Shown piece after piece: positions 11,826-20,444 of a DNA stretch of 64,000 nt. The DNA is from Trichomonas vaginalis G3 (Eukaryota; Parabasalia; Trichomonadida; Trichomonadidae): the NCBI RefSeq assembly GCF_026262505.1, contig NC_067207.1, positions 31,030,082 through 31,094,081 of the forward strand. Direction: 5' to 3'. The notes beneath the pieces were generated by a model. It had not been told where the DNA came from. It saw only the letters and a program-made list of their open reading frames with translations, and did no database searches. Position numbers and translations under genes: made by a program. Each line of letters starts with the position of its first letter. Positions within the stretch are counted from its first letter, which is position 1.

Positions 11826-12725
11826 GGTATTAATTATGATTATCTTTCTTTAGCTTTACATGCTGTATGCTACTTTTGGAAACTGCTCTATTGTATTAGA
11901 ATGTTTTTAAATTTTGCACCTAAAAATGCGTAATATTAAAAATTAAGGTATTAATTATGATTATCTTTCTTTAGCTTTGCATGCTGTATGCTACTTTTGG
12001 AAACTGCTCTATTGTATTAGAATGTTTTTAAATTTTGCACCTAAAAATGCGTAATATTAAAAATTAAGGTATTAATTATGATTATCTTTCTTTAGCTTTG
12101 CATGCTGTATGCTACTTTTGGAAACTGCTCTATTGTATTAGAATGTTTTTAAATTTTGCACCTAAAAATGCGTAATATTAAAAATTAAGGTATTAATTAT
12201 GATTATCTTTCTTTAGCTTTGCATGCTGTATGCTACTTTTGGAAACTGCTCTATTGTATTAGAATGTTTTTAAATTTTGCACCTAAAAATGCGTAATATT
12301 AAAAATTAAGGTATTAATTATGATTATCTTTCTTTAGCTTTGCATGCTGTATGCTACTTTTGGAAACTGCTCTATTGTATTAGAATGTTTTTAAATTTTG
12401 CACCTAAAAATGCGTAATATTAAAAATTAAGGTATTAATTATGATTATCTTTCTTTAGCTTTGCATGCTGTATGCTACTTTTGGAAACTGCTCTATTGTA
12501 TTAGAATGTTTTTAAATTTTGCACCTAAAAATGCGTAATATTAAAAATTAAGGTATTAATTATGATTATCTTTCTTTAGCTTTACATGCTGTATGCTACT
12601 TTTGGAAACTGCTCTATTGTATTAGAATGTTTTTAAATTTTGCACCTAAAAATGCGTAATATTAAAAATTAAGGTATTAATTATGATTATCTTTCTTTAG
12701 CTTTACATGCTGTATGCTACTTTTG
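11826..12725. repeat. 121-bp satellite, seven copies plus a partial
   Basis: Units start with GGTATTAATTATGATTATC at 11826, 11947, 12068, 12189, 12310, 12431 and 12552, with a partial copy at 12673-12725. The copies are almost identical (the first and last two have TTTACATGC for TTTGCATGC), so the array is recently amplified. No coding potential. Confidence 0.95.
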
Positions 12726-12895
12726 TCTTTGAGACATTCCATGATTTAAGTTAAGAAGCTTTAAAAAAAATGCAAAAAAAAATTGAATACTTTACTGGCT
12801 GGGCAAATTTGTCGCCGCCCCCAAACAATTTAGTAAATATATTACAAATATCACTAGCACAATAAAGAACAGCTAATGATATGAATTAGGGTTAA

Positions 12896-13097
12896 AAAAA
12901 AAAAAAAAAAAAAAGGAAGTGGGGCTTCCAGGGGCTGCGCCCCTTCTAGCCCCGAAGATGTTTAGTATAAATGAAGTTTTTATTCGGAGGACTCTTCTTC
13001 TTCCTCCATTGCTTCTGGGAAGAAGCCTTCTTCTGGGTCGAAAACATTATATAATGTGTCGCTTTTCACAAATTATATATGTTTTCATGTTTTGTCA
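12896..13097. repeat. Left terminal inverted repeat of element B
   Basis: Pairs with 35501-35671. It contains the tip hairpin GGGGC-TGC-GCCCC at 12931-12943 enclosed by GGGGCTT...AGCCCC, then TTTAGTATAAATGAAG and ACATTATATAATGTGTCGC. It is about 30 bp longer than the right copy because of an insertion rich in CTTCTTC around 12990-13030. Confidence 0.85.
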
Positions 13098-13143
13098 CTT
13101 TTCTGTCACTTTTCAGGGAAAAAACATTTTTATTGTATATAAA

Positions 13144-13962
13144 ATGAATTTTACAAAACCACCGTTACCCTTCTTTGGAAATAAGAGTAGATGTAAAGAT
13201 ATTCTATTGAGAGAACTTAAGAAACTACCGAATGGTCTAACATTTGTAGATTTGTTCGGTGGAAGTTTCTATATATCCCATTTGTGTCATATAATATTCC
13301 CAGACTCAAAGATTATATGCAATGACTTCGACAACTATATGGACCGTCTCAAACATATTCCAGACACTAACAAAATATTGAAAGAGTTAAAAGAAAAGAT
13401 ACCTATAGGTAAGATGGAACGTATACCATTAGATAAGAAAAATATTGTGAGAGAGGTTTTGAAAAAAGCAGAATATATAGACTGGAATAGTATATCTGCT
13501 AGACTATTATATAGTGGTGCTATAAGAGTTCATGACATTGAAACACTTATGTCAAAAGTTTTATATCTTAACTATACAAATGTTTTCAAAGAGGACATAG
13601 AAAAATATATTGAGGGTATAGAGTTTGTGAGATGTCATTGGACAGATTTGTATGAAAAATATAAAGACAAGGAAAATGTTTTCTTTATAGTGGACCCACC
13701 GTTCTATAACACATGGGATTTTCAATACCAAGTAGACTGGACTTTGAGAGACTCTTTAGAAACTTTAGACGTTTTACATAACCATCCATGCTTTTACTTT
13801 ACATCCGATAAAAGTGGTTTGGAAACCGTTATGAGATGGTTAGAGGACATACATGACTATGAGTTTAGATATGACAAGATAGAATATGAGAGAGGTCCTA
13901 TAAACTGGAGAAAGTGTCACAATAAAGAAATTTTATTAGTAAGTAAATGTGGTTTGAAATAG
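13144..13962 (+). CDS. D12-class DNA adenine N6-methyltransferase (Dam-like)
   Basis: 272 aa from the ATG at 13144; the frame is open further upstream but that DNA is terminal repeat. FFGNKSR at residues 10-16 and VDLFGGS at 35-41 match the N-terminal and S-adenosylmethionine-binding motifs of D12-class methylases. DPPF at 184-187 is the catalytic motif IV. It would methylate adenine in DNA, presumably protecting or marking element DNA. It is the first gene inside the left end and has a T-rich box (TTTTTATTG) before ATAAAATG. A small membrane-protein frame overlaps its 3' end. Intact. Confidence 0.88.
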   Translation: MNFTKPPLPFFGNKSRCKDILLRELKKLPNGLTFVDLFGGSFYISHLCHIIFPDSKIICNDFDNYMDRLKHIPDTNKILKELKEKIPIGKMERIPLDKKNIVREVLKKAEYIDWNSISARLLYSGAIRVHDIETLMSKVLYLNYTNVFKEDIEKYIEGIEFVRCHWTDLYEKYKDKENVFFIVDPPFYNTWDFQYQVDWTLRDSLETLDVLHNHPCFYFTSDKSGLETVMRWLEDIHDYEFRYDKIEYERGPINWRKCHNKEILLVSKCGLK

Positions 13963-14078
13963 GACTACTTGTTTTAGGTTTTTTCCATTGTGTCATTTAT
14001 TTATTTGACGTGGCAGAAAGATATAGAGAATATGAAGATGAACCAATACCAGCAAATGTTCAGCATATGTACTCGTAA
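13947..14078 (+). CDS. Small predicted membrane protein overlapping the methylase end
   Basis: 43 aa, starting at an ATG inside the last codons of the methylase in another frame. One hydrophobic helix (residues 2-20, MWFEIGLLVLGFFHCVIYLF region) is followed by a charged tail EYEDEPIPANVQHMYS. The stop-start arrangement and the single helix are typical of small virion or membrane proteins of DNA viruses, but no homology was recognised. Confidence 0.45.
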   Translation: MWFEIGLLVLGFFHCVIYLFDVAERYREYEDEPIPANVQHMYS

Positions 14079-14101
14079 GAGATATTTTTATCTAATATTA
14101 A

Positions 14102-14464
14102 ATGGACGCACAGAACTTAGCGAATGCACAGCAACCTGGACAACCAAACCCAGAGAATATTCCAAATGAAGTTAGAATACAAACTGCAATGGCAAACTAT
14201 GGTCAAGTGCCAACAGATGTACAAATGCAAACTGCCATGTCAAATGACGCTGCGTTAGGTTTGCCACCATGGTATGCAAATATGAGATGGAAAGAGTTTT
14301 ATACAAACCCTGAGGTGGGATATAAACAACTTTATGCAGATGACGCGAACACAGGAGTTGACCCAGAATATGTTTTCTACCAGAGGAGAAACAGAATGTA
14401 TGAGCTCCAGTTAAAGAATGCTATGGAACTCAACAGGAAACGTAAGAGACTAGGCGGACATTAG
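14102..14464 (+). CDS. Hypothetical protein, element B
   Basis: 120 aa, Asn/Gln/Pro-rich N-terminus with two similar segments (EVRIQTAMANYG and DVQMQTAMSND), then a tyrosine-rich middle and a basic end (NRKRKRLGGH). It is preceded by TATTTTTATCTAATATTAAATG, the promoter form shared by element genes. Unrecognised; its place between the methylase and the amphipathic protein suggests a small structural component. Confidence 0.7.
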   Translation: MDAQNLANAQQPGQPNPENIPNEVRIQTAMANYGQVPTDVQMQTAMSNDAALGLPPWYANMRWKEFYTNPEVGYKQLYADDANTGVDPEYVFYQRRNRMYELQLKNAMELNRKRKRLGGH

Positions 14465-14482
14465 ATTTTTACATATAGTAAA

Positions 14483-14725
14483 ATGGGTTTCTTCAGTAAG
14501 ATAGGAAACTTCTTTCGAAATGTCGGAAGAGGTATATGGAATGGAATAAAAACCGTAGGAAGAGGAATTTGGAACGGAGTCAAAAATATTGGTAAAAGAG
14601 TAGGTCAGTTTGTTGGTATTATACCTAAAGACCCTGAACCAGAAGAACAAGCTCCTGTTATACAACAGCCTGAACCTGCACCACAGTCTAGTTGGCAACC
14701 AAATCCAACACCTCAACCGTATTAA
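14483..14725 (+). CDS. Small amphipathic, Gly/Lys/Phe-rich protein (pVI-like candidate)
   Basis: 80 aa. The N-terminal half is a strongly amphipathic helix with an internal repeat (GRGIWNGIKTVGRGIWNGVK), and the C-terminal half is Pro/Gln-rich. Similar N-termini occur in element B at 17981 and element C at 61810 and 62282 (MAAGFFKKLWD). Membrane-active small proteins such as adenovirus pVI have this character; that role is inference from composition only. Element-type promoter directly upstream. Confidence 0.7.
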   Translation: MGFFSKIGNFFRNVGRGIWNGIKTVGRGIWNGVKNIGKRVGQFVGIIPKDPEPEEQAPVIQQPEPAPQSSWQPNPTPQPY

Positions 14726-14800
14726 AAAATTATATTTTTACCGTTCGATAGTAGTTGTATATGAAACTAAGTTCTAAGTAAAACGCATGGTATAATGGAA

Positions 14801-15577
14801 TTATCTTTTTCTTCCATCTGTAGTAAACCATACTTGAAAGTCTGAAATACTTCCACTTGGTGGTTCGTATAACTTTGTAGGTTTTTCGTAAAAGTCATTT
14901 GCCAAGCATAAGAAAGAGTTTTGGGCGCCAGAAAATGAAGCATGAACAATAATAGCAGCTGGGTCGAAAACATCTTTAAATAAATATGGTTCATCTCTTG
15001 CATATCGACTGTAAATATTTGCTAAAGGAAGTTCGACTTTCTGATTTAACATTCTTTGCAAATAATACCATGACATTGCAGTGAATTCTGTATATATTTG
15101 TTCGTCTTTCTTTGGATTGTCTTCGTAGATTTGAAATGACACTTGTGAATTTTGTTTGTCATATACAATTCTCACATAAAGTGTGCTCTCGGTATTTGCA
15201 TATTCATCAGCATATTTTGCATAACATGAATTTATTTTATCTTCTATATTTTTTAACGCAGTCTGTAGAGAAGATGAAAGGTCAACTTGTATTAGCTCAA
15301 TTTCTTCCCACATTTTTCGTTTCCCTTCAGATATATAATCTATATGAAACCTTACAATAAATGGAAAACTTTTATCTTCTACAGACACAAACTTCATTCT
15401 ACGAAAGCCAATAGCTTTTGTGACAGATGGGTCTCTTAGCCATCTTAATGGGTAGTCAAAACGATAGCCTTCATGCTTTACGGTCTCTGTCTCAAACTTT
15501 TGACCGACATTAGTAAAAAGTTCATCTAATGGTTTAGTTGTAGCAACTCTTGAAATTTCTTTTTCTATTGGAAGCAT
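14801..15577 (-). CDS. Hypothetical protein, paralog of the 19863-20444 fragment
   Basis: 258 aa, intact. The C-terminal half shares with 19863-20444 the order KDVFDP, HASFS, NSFLC, DFY and YEPPSxSxSDFQVWFTT. No known domain recognised; a beta-rich composition would fit a minor capsid protein but this is speculative. It diverges from the tail-fibre gene at 15596 across an 18-bp promoter region, so the two are probably expressed together. Confidence 0.75.
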   Translation of the reverse strand: MLPIEKEISRVATTKPLDELFTNVGQKFETETVKHEGYRFDYPLRWLRDPSVTKAIGFRRMKFVSVEDKSFPFIVRFHIDYISEGKRKMWEEIELIQVDLSSSLQTALKNIEDKINSCYAKYADEYANTESTLYVRIVYDKQNSQVSFQIYEDNPKKDEQIYTEFTAMSWYYLQRMLNQKVELPLANIYSRYARDEPYLFKDVFDPAAIIVHASFSGAQNSFLCLANDFYEKPTKLYEPPSGSISDFQVWFTTDGRKR

Positions 15578-15595
15578 ATTTTATCTAGAATAAAA
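15578..15595. promoter_or_regulatory. Compact divergent promoter with near-palindrome
   Basis: Only 18 bp (ATTTTATCTAGAATAAAA) separate two start codons on opposite strands. The segment is nearly its own reverse complement, so each strand shows the TTTTATYYTAGA...AAAATG pattern seen before other element genes. Confidence 0.6.
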
Positions 15596-17007
15596 ATGTC
15601 AAATGAAACAGCGTCTATGAGAGAAATACAACACAACCGACAACTCATTATACAAGCTCTAAATAAGAACACAACAAACTTTTCAAACTATTCTAAGATA
15701 TCTGAGTCATTGAAAGAAGGAAACTTAAAACTGACATTAAACCCAATGACAGATGAGTTTCTGTTTCAAGACAATAAGAACCATACTGTCTGTATAAATC
15801 CAACAAAAGGAACTTTAAACGAGAAACCTATATCTGAACTTCTTTTGAAAGCAGATATTGACAACAAAGCTGACAAAGAATATGTAGACGATGCAATAGC
15901 AAAAGAAGAAGAAAGAGCTAACAATGCTTATGCAACAAAAGAACATACTCATCCTGAACTAGCAGACAAAACATATGTTGACAATAAAATGTCAAGTGAA
16001 GTGACAAGAGCTGAAAACGAATATTCTAAAAAGACTCATACACATTCTATATCTGAAATAACAGACTTAAACGTTAGCCTTGAAAAGAAAGCAGATAAGG
16101 AATATGTGGCTAGTAAGTTAGAGAAGAAAGCGGATAAGGAATATGTGGATGAAAAAGATAACGAAATGAAAGAAAGGGTTGACTGGTACCATGAATGGAC
16201 ATCGAAGACTTTTAAAGTTAAAGCCGATACAGGATGGGTTTCAGGATGTTTAGACCTTAAAGCAGATAAAACTTATGTTAACGATGAGTTAGAGAAGAAA
16301 GCAGACAAGAACCATACACATACAAGTTTTTACAACTGTTGCTATAGAAAGTATTGAAGGAACGGTTGAAGAAACTGGTGGGGATGCAATATATTGTAAA
16401 CCTCCTAACTTTCCACAAGGTTTAACATCGGATGACGACATAACGACAATGAAAAACATTAGATGTAAAGATGTTTATGTCATGAAGGATGAACATAATA
16501 TTAAATTCACTGCTCAAGATTTATATGACAAGAAAGCAGACAAAACAGAGCTTCAAACATTAAAGACAGAAATGCTTCAAACATTATATCCTATAGGCTC
16601 TATTTATACGTCAATGAACTCAACAAATCCAGAAACAGTTCTGGGTTTTGGAACTTGGACTCAAATAGTCGACAGGTTTTTTGTATTGTGCAAACTCTTC
16701 AAAGGAAACAGGTGGAAGTAAAACGATTTCAGGTGAAAATTTACCTGCACATAGTCACTACATAGATTTAAGTACATCTCAAGCAGGTTGGCATAAGCAT
16801 AAATTTTGGGATTGGTCAGCAATGAAAAAAGGTAAAGGATATGATGTTAAAGACAACGTTCAGTTTGCTATAAATTGTTTCTGGGGTAACACTCAGGGAG
16901 ATGGAAACCATACACATCGCGTTTCAGGATATACGCAAACAACGGGACAAAGTAAAGAATACATGCCACCTTACATGACAGTTTACGCATGGTATAGAAA
17001 TGCTTAG
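15596..17007 (+). pseudogene. Tail-fibre-like protein with gp10-type C-terminal domain, frameshifted
   Basis: Three consecutive open segments (15596-16357, 16449-16721, 16681-17007) belong to one gene related to the intact 562-aa gene of element C (54636-56324). The N-part has KADKxYVDE/NDEL repeats typical of trimeric phage fibres. The end has PIGSIYTSMN, FGTWTQIVDRF, LPAHSHYIDL and MPPYMTVYAW, the pattern of the phage baseplate gp10 C-terminal/tail-collar family. Breaks are one extra T in a T run near 16326 and another near 16678. The last 320 bp are almost identical in DNA to element C. Its end overlaps the convergent integrase by four bases. Confidence 0.85.
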
Positions 17008-17963
17008 TCGTCATTTTCAACTTCTTTAGCATATTCGTCAGGAGTTGTCTTATATTTGTTAGGAACTGTCTTTGAAAGTATACCACCTTGAACTTTGACA
17101 AGTTTGAAACGAGGTCTGACAATAGTAGTTTTATCTTCTGCTTGCAGTCTGTACATTTTGCCATGTTTGCCTAAAACTTCATAATATTCTCTTGTATACT
17201 TTCTTCTATTTTTACGAACACGAATGTGAGTACCTGTCGAGTTCCCATTGTTGTCATAGTCAATAGTATTTTCATATGGGTCGCGTTTAGGTATTTCTAT
17301 TTTTACTTTGTCACCTTTCTTAAGTTTGAAGCCTGGCATTCTTTCTTGTTTGTCTCTTTTGACTAAACTATTAAATATATAGTCTTTCTCTAAGTCGGGG
17401 TTGTTTTCATTTCTTCGGGGGAGTGGTTTCCCAAACCTTTTTGTTTACGGCTATTGTAAATATTTAAAACTTGTCTCATCTTTGCCATGGAGAAATGTCT
17501 ATACTTGTCGTCATATGACATTTCATCTACCTCACCACCTTGTGGTTGATTTAAGTCTCTTAAGATTTTTATACAACTGTCAATGACACCAAGAGCAGAA
17601 TGGTTTTGGTCGACAATGAAATATTGGTTTACATTTTTTGAACGCAGATAGTTTTTAATATCATCTGATTTGAAAGAACTTTCACAGTCAGATGTCAGTT
17701 TTGTTGGATGGTATTTGTCAACGAATATTGTCCAAAGCTGCTAAGATATCTAAAATATTTTTGGACTGTAATGGTATGGCTTCACAGTATCTTGTGTTTT
17801 GACCAACAAATATTAACCAGTATGGAGGTCCATCTGTTCTAACTCTCGGAATGTTTTCCAAGATATCCATAAACCAAGCATTTGGTGTTGAACTAAAGAT
17901 TTTTATCATGAGTGCTTTCTTTGTCGCTTTAGAAACATAGGGGTCCTTGTTTGGATTCGTCAT
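17004..17963 (-). pseudogene. Retroviral-like (DDE) integrase of element B, frameshifted
   Basis: About 320 codons in three frames. 17963-17718 has WFMDILENI (first catalytic Asp) and YWLIFVGQNTRY. 17740-17400 has LTSDCESSF (second Asp) and NHSALGVIDSCIKILRD, where the third acidic position appears as Asp, as in element C. 17339-17004 has a basic SH3/chromo-like end (KKGDKVKIEI...REYYEVLGKHGKMYRL). The shifts are near 17725 and near 17395. This enzyme class inserts Mavericks into the genome; as it stands this copy cannot be made as one protein. Confidence 0.85.
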
Positions 17964-17980
17964 TTTTTAACCCATAAGAA

Positions 17981-18382
17981 ATGGGTTTATTTGGCGCATT
18001 AGCAGGAGTTGCATCCAGATTTTTACCCGCAGTGGGAACAATAGCCAGAGGTGCATTTGGAATTGGAAGGAAGATTTTGAGTACATTAGGTATACTTAAA
18101 GAGAAAGCACAACCTATTATACAAACTGTACAGAAAGGTTGGGATGTAGCACGAGATGCAACAAATCTTATTCCAAATCCTGAAACAAGAGGAAAAGTTC
18201 AAGGATGGATGGACAATGTAGGAAGAGAAGCAGGAAACTATTATAACAAAGCAAATGACTACTATAACCAAGCAGGACACTATATGGACCAAGGTGAAAG
18301 ATTCTTTAACAGAGGATATAACCATGCACAACAGTGGGTAAACAATAACCAACCGCAACCACCTCAAACTTGGGGAATGTAA
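17981..18382 (+). CDS. Amphipathic Gly-rich protein with Tyr/Asn/Gln tail (virion candidate)
   Basis: 133 aa. The start MGLFGALAGVASRFLPAVG is a hydrophobic amphipathic helix, followed by a helical middle and a C-terminus rich in Y, N and Q (YYNKANDYYNQAGHYMDQ). It is of the same general type as the 80-aa protein at 14483 and the small proteins of element C. It is divergent from the integrase, with only 17 bp between starts. Role inferred as virion core/membrane component; no homolog named. Confidence 0.65.
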   Translation: MGLFGALAGVASRFLPAVGTIARGAFGIGRKILSTLGILKEKAQPIIQTVQKGWDVARDATNLIPNPETRGKVQGWMDNVGREAGNYYNKANDYYNQAGHYMDQGERFFNRGYNHAQQWVNNNQPQPPQTWGM

Positions 18383-18401
18383 AGTTTTTTACTGAGATGA
18401 A

Positions 18402-18554
18402 ATGAACAATACAGCATTGAGACAAATGGGTTCAAGATGGATTTGTCGACTTCCAGCAGTTACACAACGTGTTTGTCAAGTTCTTCCTATACCTCAGGAA
18501 GTTTTAGACCGACTTAAAAAACAACAACAACCAGTTGAAAACAAACCAAACTAA
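18402..18554 (+). CDS. Small hypothetical protein
   Basis: 50 aa with a basic, cysteine-containing N-half (GSRWICRLPAVTQRVCQVLP) and a Lys/Gln-rich tail. It is supported by its position in a tight same-strand cluster and by the upstream sequence TTTTTTACTGAGATGAAATG, which is repeated exactly before the next gene at 18574. Confidence 0.55.
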   Translation: MNNTALRQMGSRWICRLPAVTQRVCQVLPIPQEVLDRLKKQQQPVENKPN

Positions 18555-18573
18555 AATTTTTTACTGAGATGAA

Positions 18574-19176
18574 ATGACCGAAGAAGTTGAAACGGTAGAT
18601 TTGACACCACAAACAAAAAGTTCAGAACCATTGTCAAAACCTGTCAAAGAACTTACAGATGAAGAGAAAAATTCAATAATAGAAAGTGCCAGGTCTGGAA
18701 ATACAAACCCTAACTACAAAGTCACTTTTCATAGAAATGGAACGGCTAGTATCTCAAAAAAGAAACAGACTCTCACAAATAAAATATTGAAGTCTGAAGG
18801 AGCTTTCGAGACAACAGATGGAAAAGTTTACTTCACTGACCAACAGTTCATTATAGAACATCTCATTGACTTAGAGTCGAAATATTCTAAACTTTACAAC
18901 AAACACAAAAAGTTGAAAGGAAAACAAAAACAAATGGCATATGATATTTATGAAGATGTTGACGACACAACCATACCTGCAAGTGAGGTAAAGTCAGAGG
19001 AACCGAAAAGTGACGAAAAACTGATAGAAGAAGAAAAACCAAAAACTGAAGAAAAACCAAAAACTGAAGATAAACCAAAACCAAAGTTTAGTTTCCAAAC
19101 TAAACCAACTCAACCTTCATTAGCTGGTATGGGTTGGCGTCAAAGACTTTTGGCAGCGGGTGGTTATGTAAAGTAA
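18574..19176 (+). CDS. Hypothetical protein, Lys/Glu/Pro-rich
   Basis: 200 aa with an acidic start, a central part YKVTFHRNGTASISKKKQ and a coiled-coil-like segment at residues about 90-125. A low-complexity KPKTEEKPKTEDKPKPK tract follows, then a conserved-looking end GMGWRQRLLAAGGYVK. Same promoter word as the preceding small gene. Unrecognised; a DNA-binding or scaffolding role is possible from charge only. Confidence 0.65.
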   Translation: MTEEVETVDLTPQTKSSEPLSKPVKELTDEEKNSIIESARSGNTNPNYKVTFHRNGTASISKKKQTLTNKILKSEGAFETTDGKVYFTDQQFIIEHLIDLESKYSKLYNKHKKLKGKQKQMAYDIYEDVDDTTIPASEVKSEEPKSDEKLIEEEKPKTEEKPKTEDKPKPKFSFQTKPTQPSLAGMGWRQRLLAAGGYVK

Positions 19177-19197
19177 AGAAAAAAATATTTTTTTTAA

Positions 19198-19270
19198 AAT
19201 ATATTTTTTTATTTTATTTGAAATGTACGCTGAGTTTGTTGGAAAAGACTGTTGGAAAACTTGTTTGTTA
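19198..19270 (+). repeat. Direct repeat (copy 1) flanking the HNH gene
   Basis: Promoter plus first 48 coding bases of the HNH gene. Copy 2 at 19811-19881 differs by two bases in the coding part. See the HNH entry for its meaning. Confidence 0.85.
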
Positions 19271-19807
19271 GATGAGAAATATGAAATTCACTGTTGTGAG
19301 TCATTTGAAGTCAGAAACAAAAAGACAAAAAGAGTTTTAAGCGAATGGGAGCAAAATGACGGATATGCTAGGATGAGGATTGGTGGAAAACACTATCTTA
19401 AACATGTTGTCATTGCAACTCATTTTATACCAAACCCTAACAATTTACCTTTTGTAGACCATATAAACCGTATAAGAAACGACAATAGACTTGAAAACTT
19501 ACGTTGGGTCACTTGTTCTGAAAACAATAAGAACAAAAGCAAATTTAGAGATATTGTATTCGAATTTGTCGACGAACTAGAAGATGAAGCAATTGAAATT
19601 ACAGACTATGGTAAGCATACGTTTGAGTTTTACTACTATAGCGAAGAACAGGACTCTTTCTACCTTTATACCGGCGTAAACTATAGGAAATTACAAGTAT
19701 GTTTTACTAAGGAAGGCTGTGCTTATGTAAACGCTAGAGATACAGATGGAAAATACATTAGACTATATCTTAACAAATTCAAGAAGCTATATGGCATACA
19801 ATTTTAA
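19223..19807 (+). CDS. HNH homing endonuclease-like protein (NUMOD4-type)
   Basis: 194 aa. GYARMRIGGKHYLKHVVIA, then FIPNPNNLPFVDHINRIRND, then NRLENLRWVTCSENNKN is the classical HNH homing-endonuclease pattern; the metal-site D79-H80 and N82 lie in VDHIN. Such free-standing enzymes cut at a target and spread by repair. A 70-bp copy of its promoter and first 16 codons recurs immediately downstream (19811-19881), joined to a truncated neighbour gene, so the gene looks recently inserted. Intact. Confidence 0.85.
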   Translation: MYAEFVGKDCWKTCLLDEKYEIHCCESFEVRNKKTKRVLSEWEQNDGYARMRIGGKHYLKHVVIATHFIPNPNNLPFVDHINRIRNDNRLENLRWVTCSENNKNKSKFRDIVFEFVDELEDEAIEITDYGKHTFEFYYYSEEQDSFYLYTGVNYRKLQVCFTKEGCAYVNARDTDGKYIRLYLNKFKKLYGIQF

Positions 19808-19810
19808 AAC

Positions 19811-19881
19811 AATATATTTTTATTTTATTTGAAATGTACGCTGAGTTTGTTGGAGAAGACCGTTGGAAAACTTGTTTGTTA
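19811..19881 (+). repeat. Direct repeat (copy 2) downstream of the HNH gene
   Basis: Repeats 19198-19270, including the ATG at 19834, but the frame closes after about 24 codons. The repeat runs into the 5'-truncated paralog of the 14801-15577 gene. Confidence 0.85.
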
Positions 19882-20444
19882 CAGACGAAAGTCTTGAGAA
19901 AACTCTAAATGACTTTCAAACTCAAATGAACAAATACTATTGGGAATTTCAAGAAAAATACGACTCTTTACTAAATGGAACATACTATCTAAAACTAGAA
20001 TATGACAAGATGAACTCCACCGTTTTATTTCAAAGGATTGAAATTAACCCTCCAAGAGATACACAGTTTTTATTTTGGGAAGTAGACAAACGTTCTTGGG
20101 CACAATTTCTTCGGTTACTAAACCAGAACGAACCATTACCACCAGATGGTCCATTTAAATTTATACGTCCACCAGCAGATTTGACAGTTTATAGAAACGT
20201 GTTTGACCCTCAAAATGTTATGTGTCATGCAAGTTTCAGTTCAAGCAACAATAGTTTTCTATGTATTGGTAAGGACTTTTATGACTTTGCTTCTAAATTC
20301 TACGAACCACCTAGTAACAGTTTCTCTGACTTTCAAGTTTGGTTCACAACAAATGGTGTGCAACATATTATTCCATTGTACTATGACTTTTATCTCGAAT
20401 TGTCTTTCATATATAACTACGGAAAAGTGCTGAAAAAGTATTGA
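19863..20444 (+). pseudogene. 5'-truncated paralog of the 258-aa gene at 14801-15577
   Basis: The frame has no ATG until residue 22 (QMNKYYWEF) and lacks the first 100 or so residues of its paralog. The shared part is clear (FDPQNVMCHASFSSSNNSFLC, YEPPSNSFSDFQVWFTT when split into short pieces). The ATG at 19834, supplied by the HNH-derived repeat, is in a different frame. Probably the 3' remnant of a gene interrupted when the HNH gene arrived. Confidence 0.7.

Larger units (their letters stand above)
11289..12821. mobile_element. Non-autonomous Mutator-like element (inferred) with satellite core
   Basis: Inserted in the right arm of the GP63 duplication. The site CAAACAATT is intact at the matching place near 5330-5340 (inverted) and is duplicated here at 11280-11288 and 12822-12830, a 9-bp target duplication. 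The ends are imperfect inverted repeats of about 23 bp: GAGGGGGGCACAAACTTGCC at the left against GGGGCGGCGACAAATTTGCC read inward from the right, both followed by CAG. No transposase is encoded. A 9-bp duplication with G-starting ends points to the Mutator superfamily, known in T. vaginalis; this is inference. Confidence 0.7.
5265..12889. repeat. Large inverted duplication carrying the two GP63 genes
   Basis: The left arm (about 5265-8040) and right arm (about 8925-11288, continuing at 12822-12889 after a transposon insertion) are inverted copies that include the upstream DNA, the start region and the coding body. The spacer is about 880 bp. The uninterrupted left arm shows where the right arm was split. 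Confidence 0.8.

Noticed and set aside
11826..12725. CRISPR-like look of the 121-bp array (and of the 25-bp array at 35239-35512)
   Set aside because: Units are contiguous without unique spacers, the genome is eukaryotic, and no cas genes are present; these are satellites.
12896..12919. Poly-A tract as the tail of a retroposed copy
   Set aside because: Matching T tracts occur at the opposite ends of A and B in inverted orientation next to the same hairpin, so the tract belongs to the terminal repeat.
12919..13143. Longer N-terminus for the adenine methylase
   Set aside because: The extra codons lie in the terminal inverted repeat and the conserved methylase start begins at the ATG at 13144 with a promoter-like leader.
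17401..17586. Plus-strand 61-codon frame
   Set aside because: Antisense of the integrase catalytic-core fragment, which has recognisable motifs on the minus strand.
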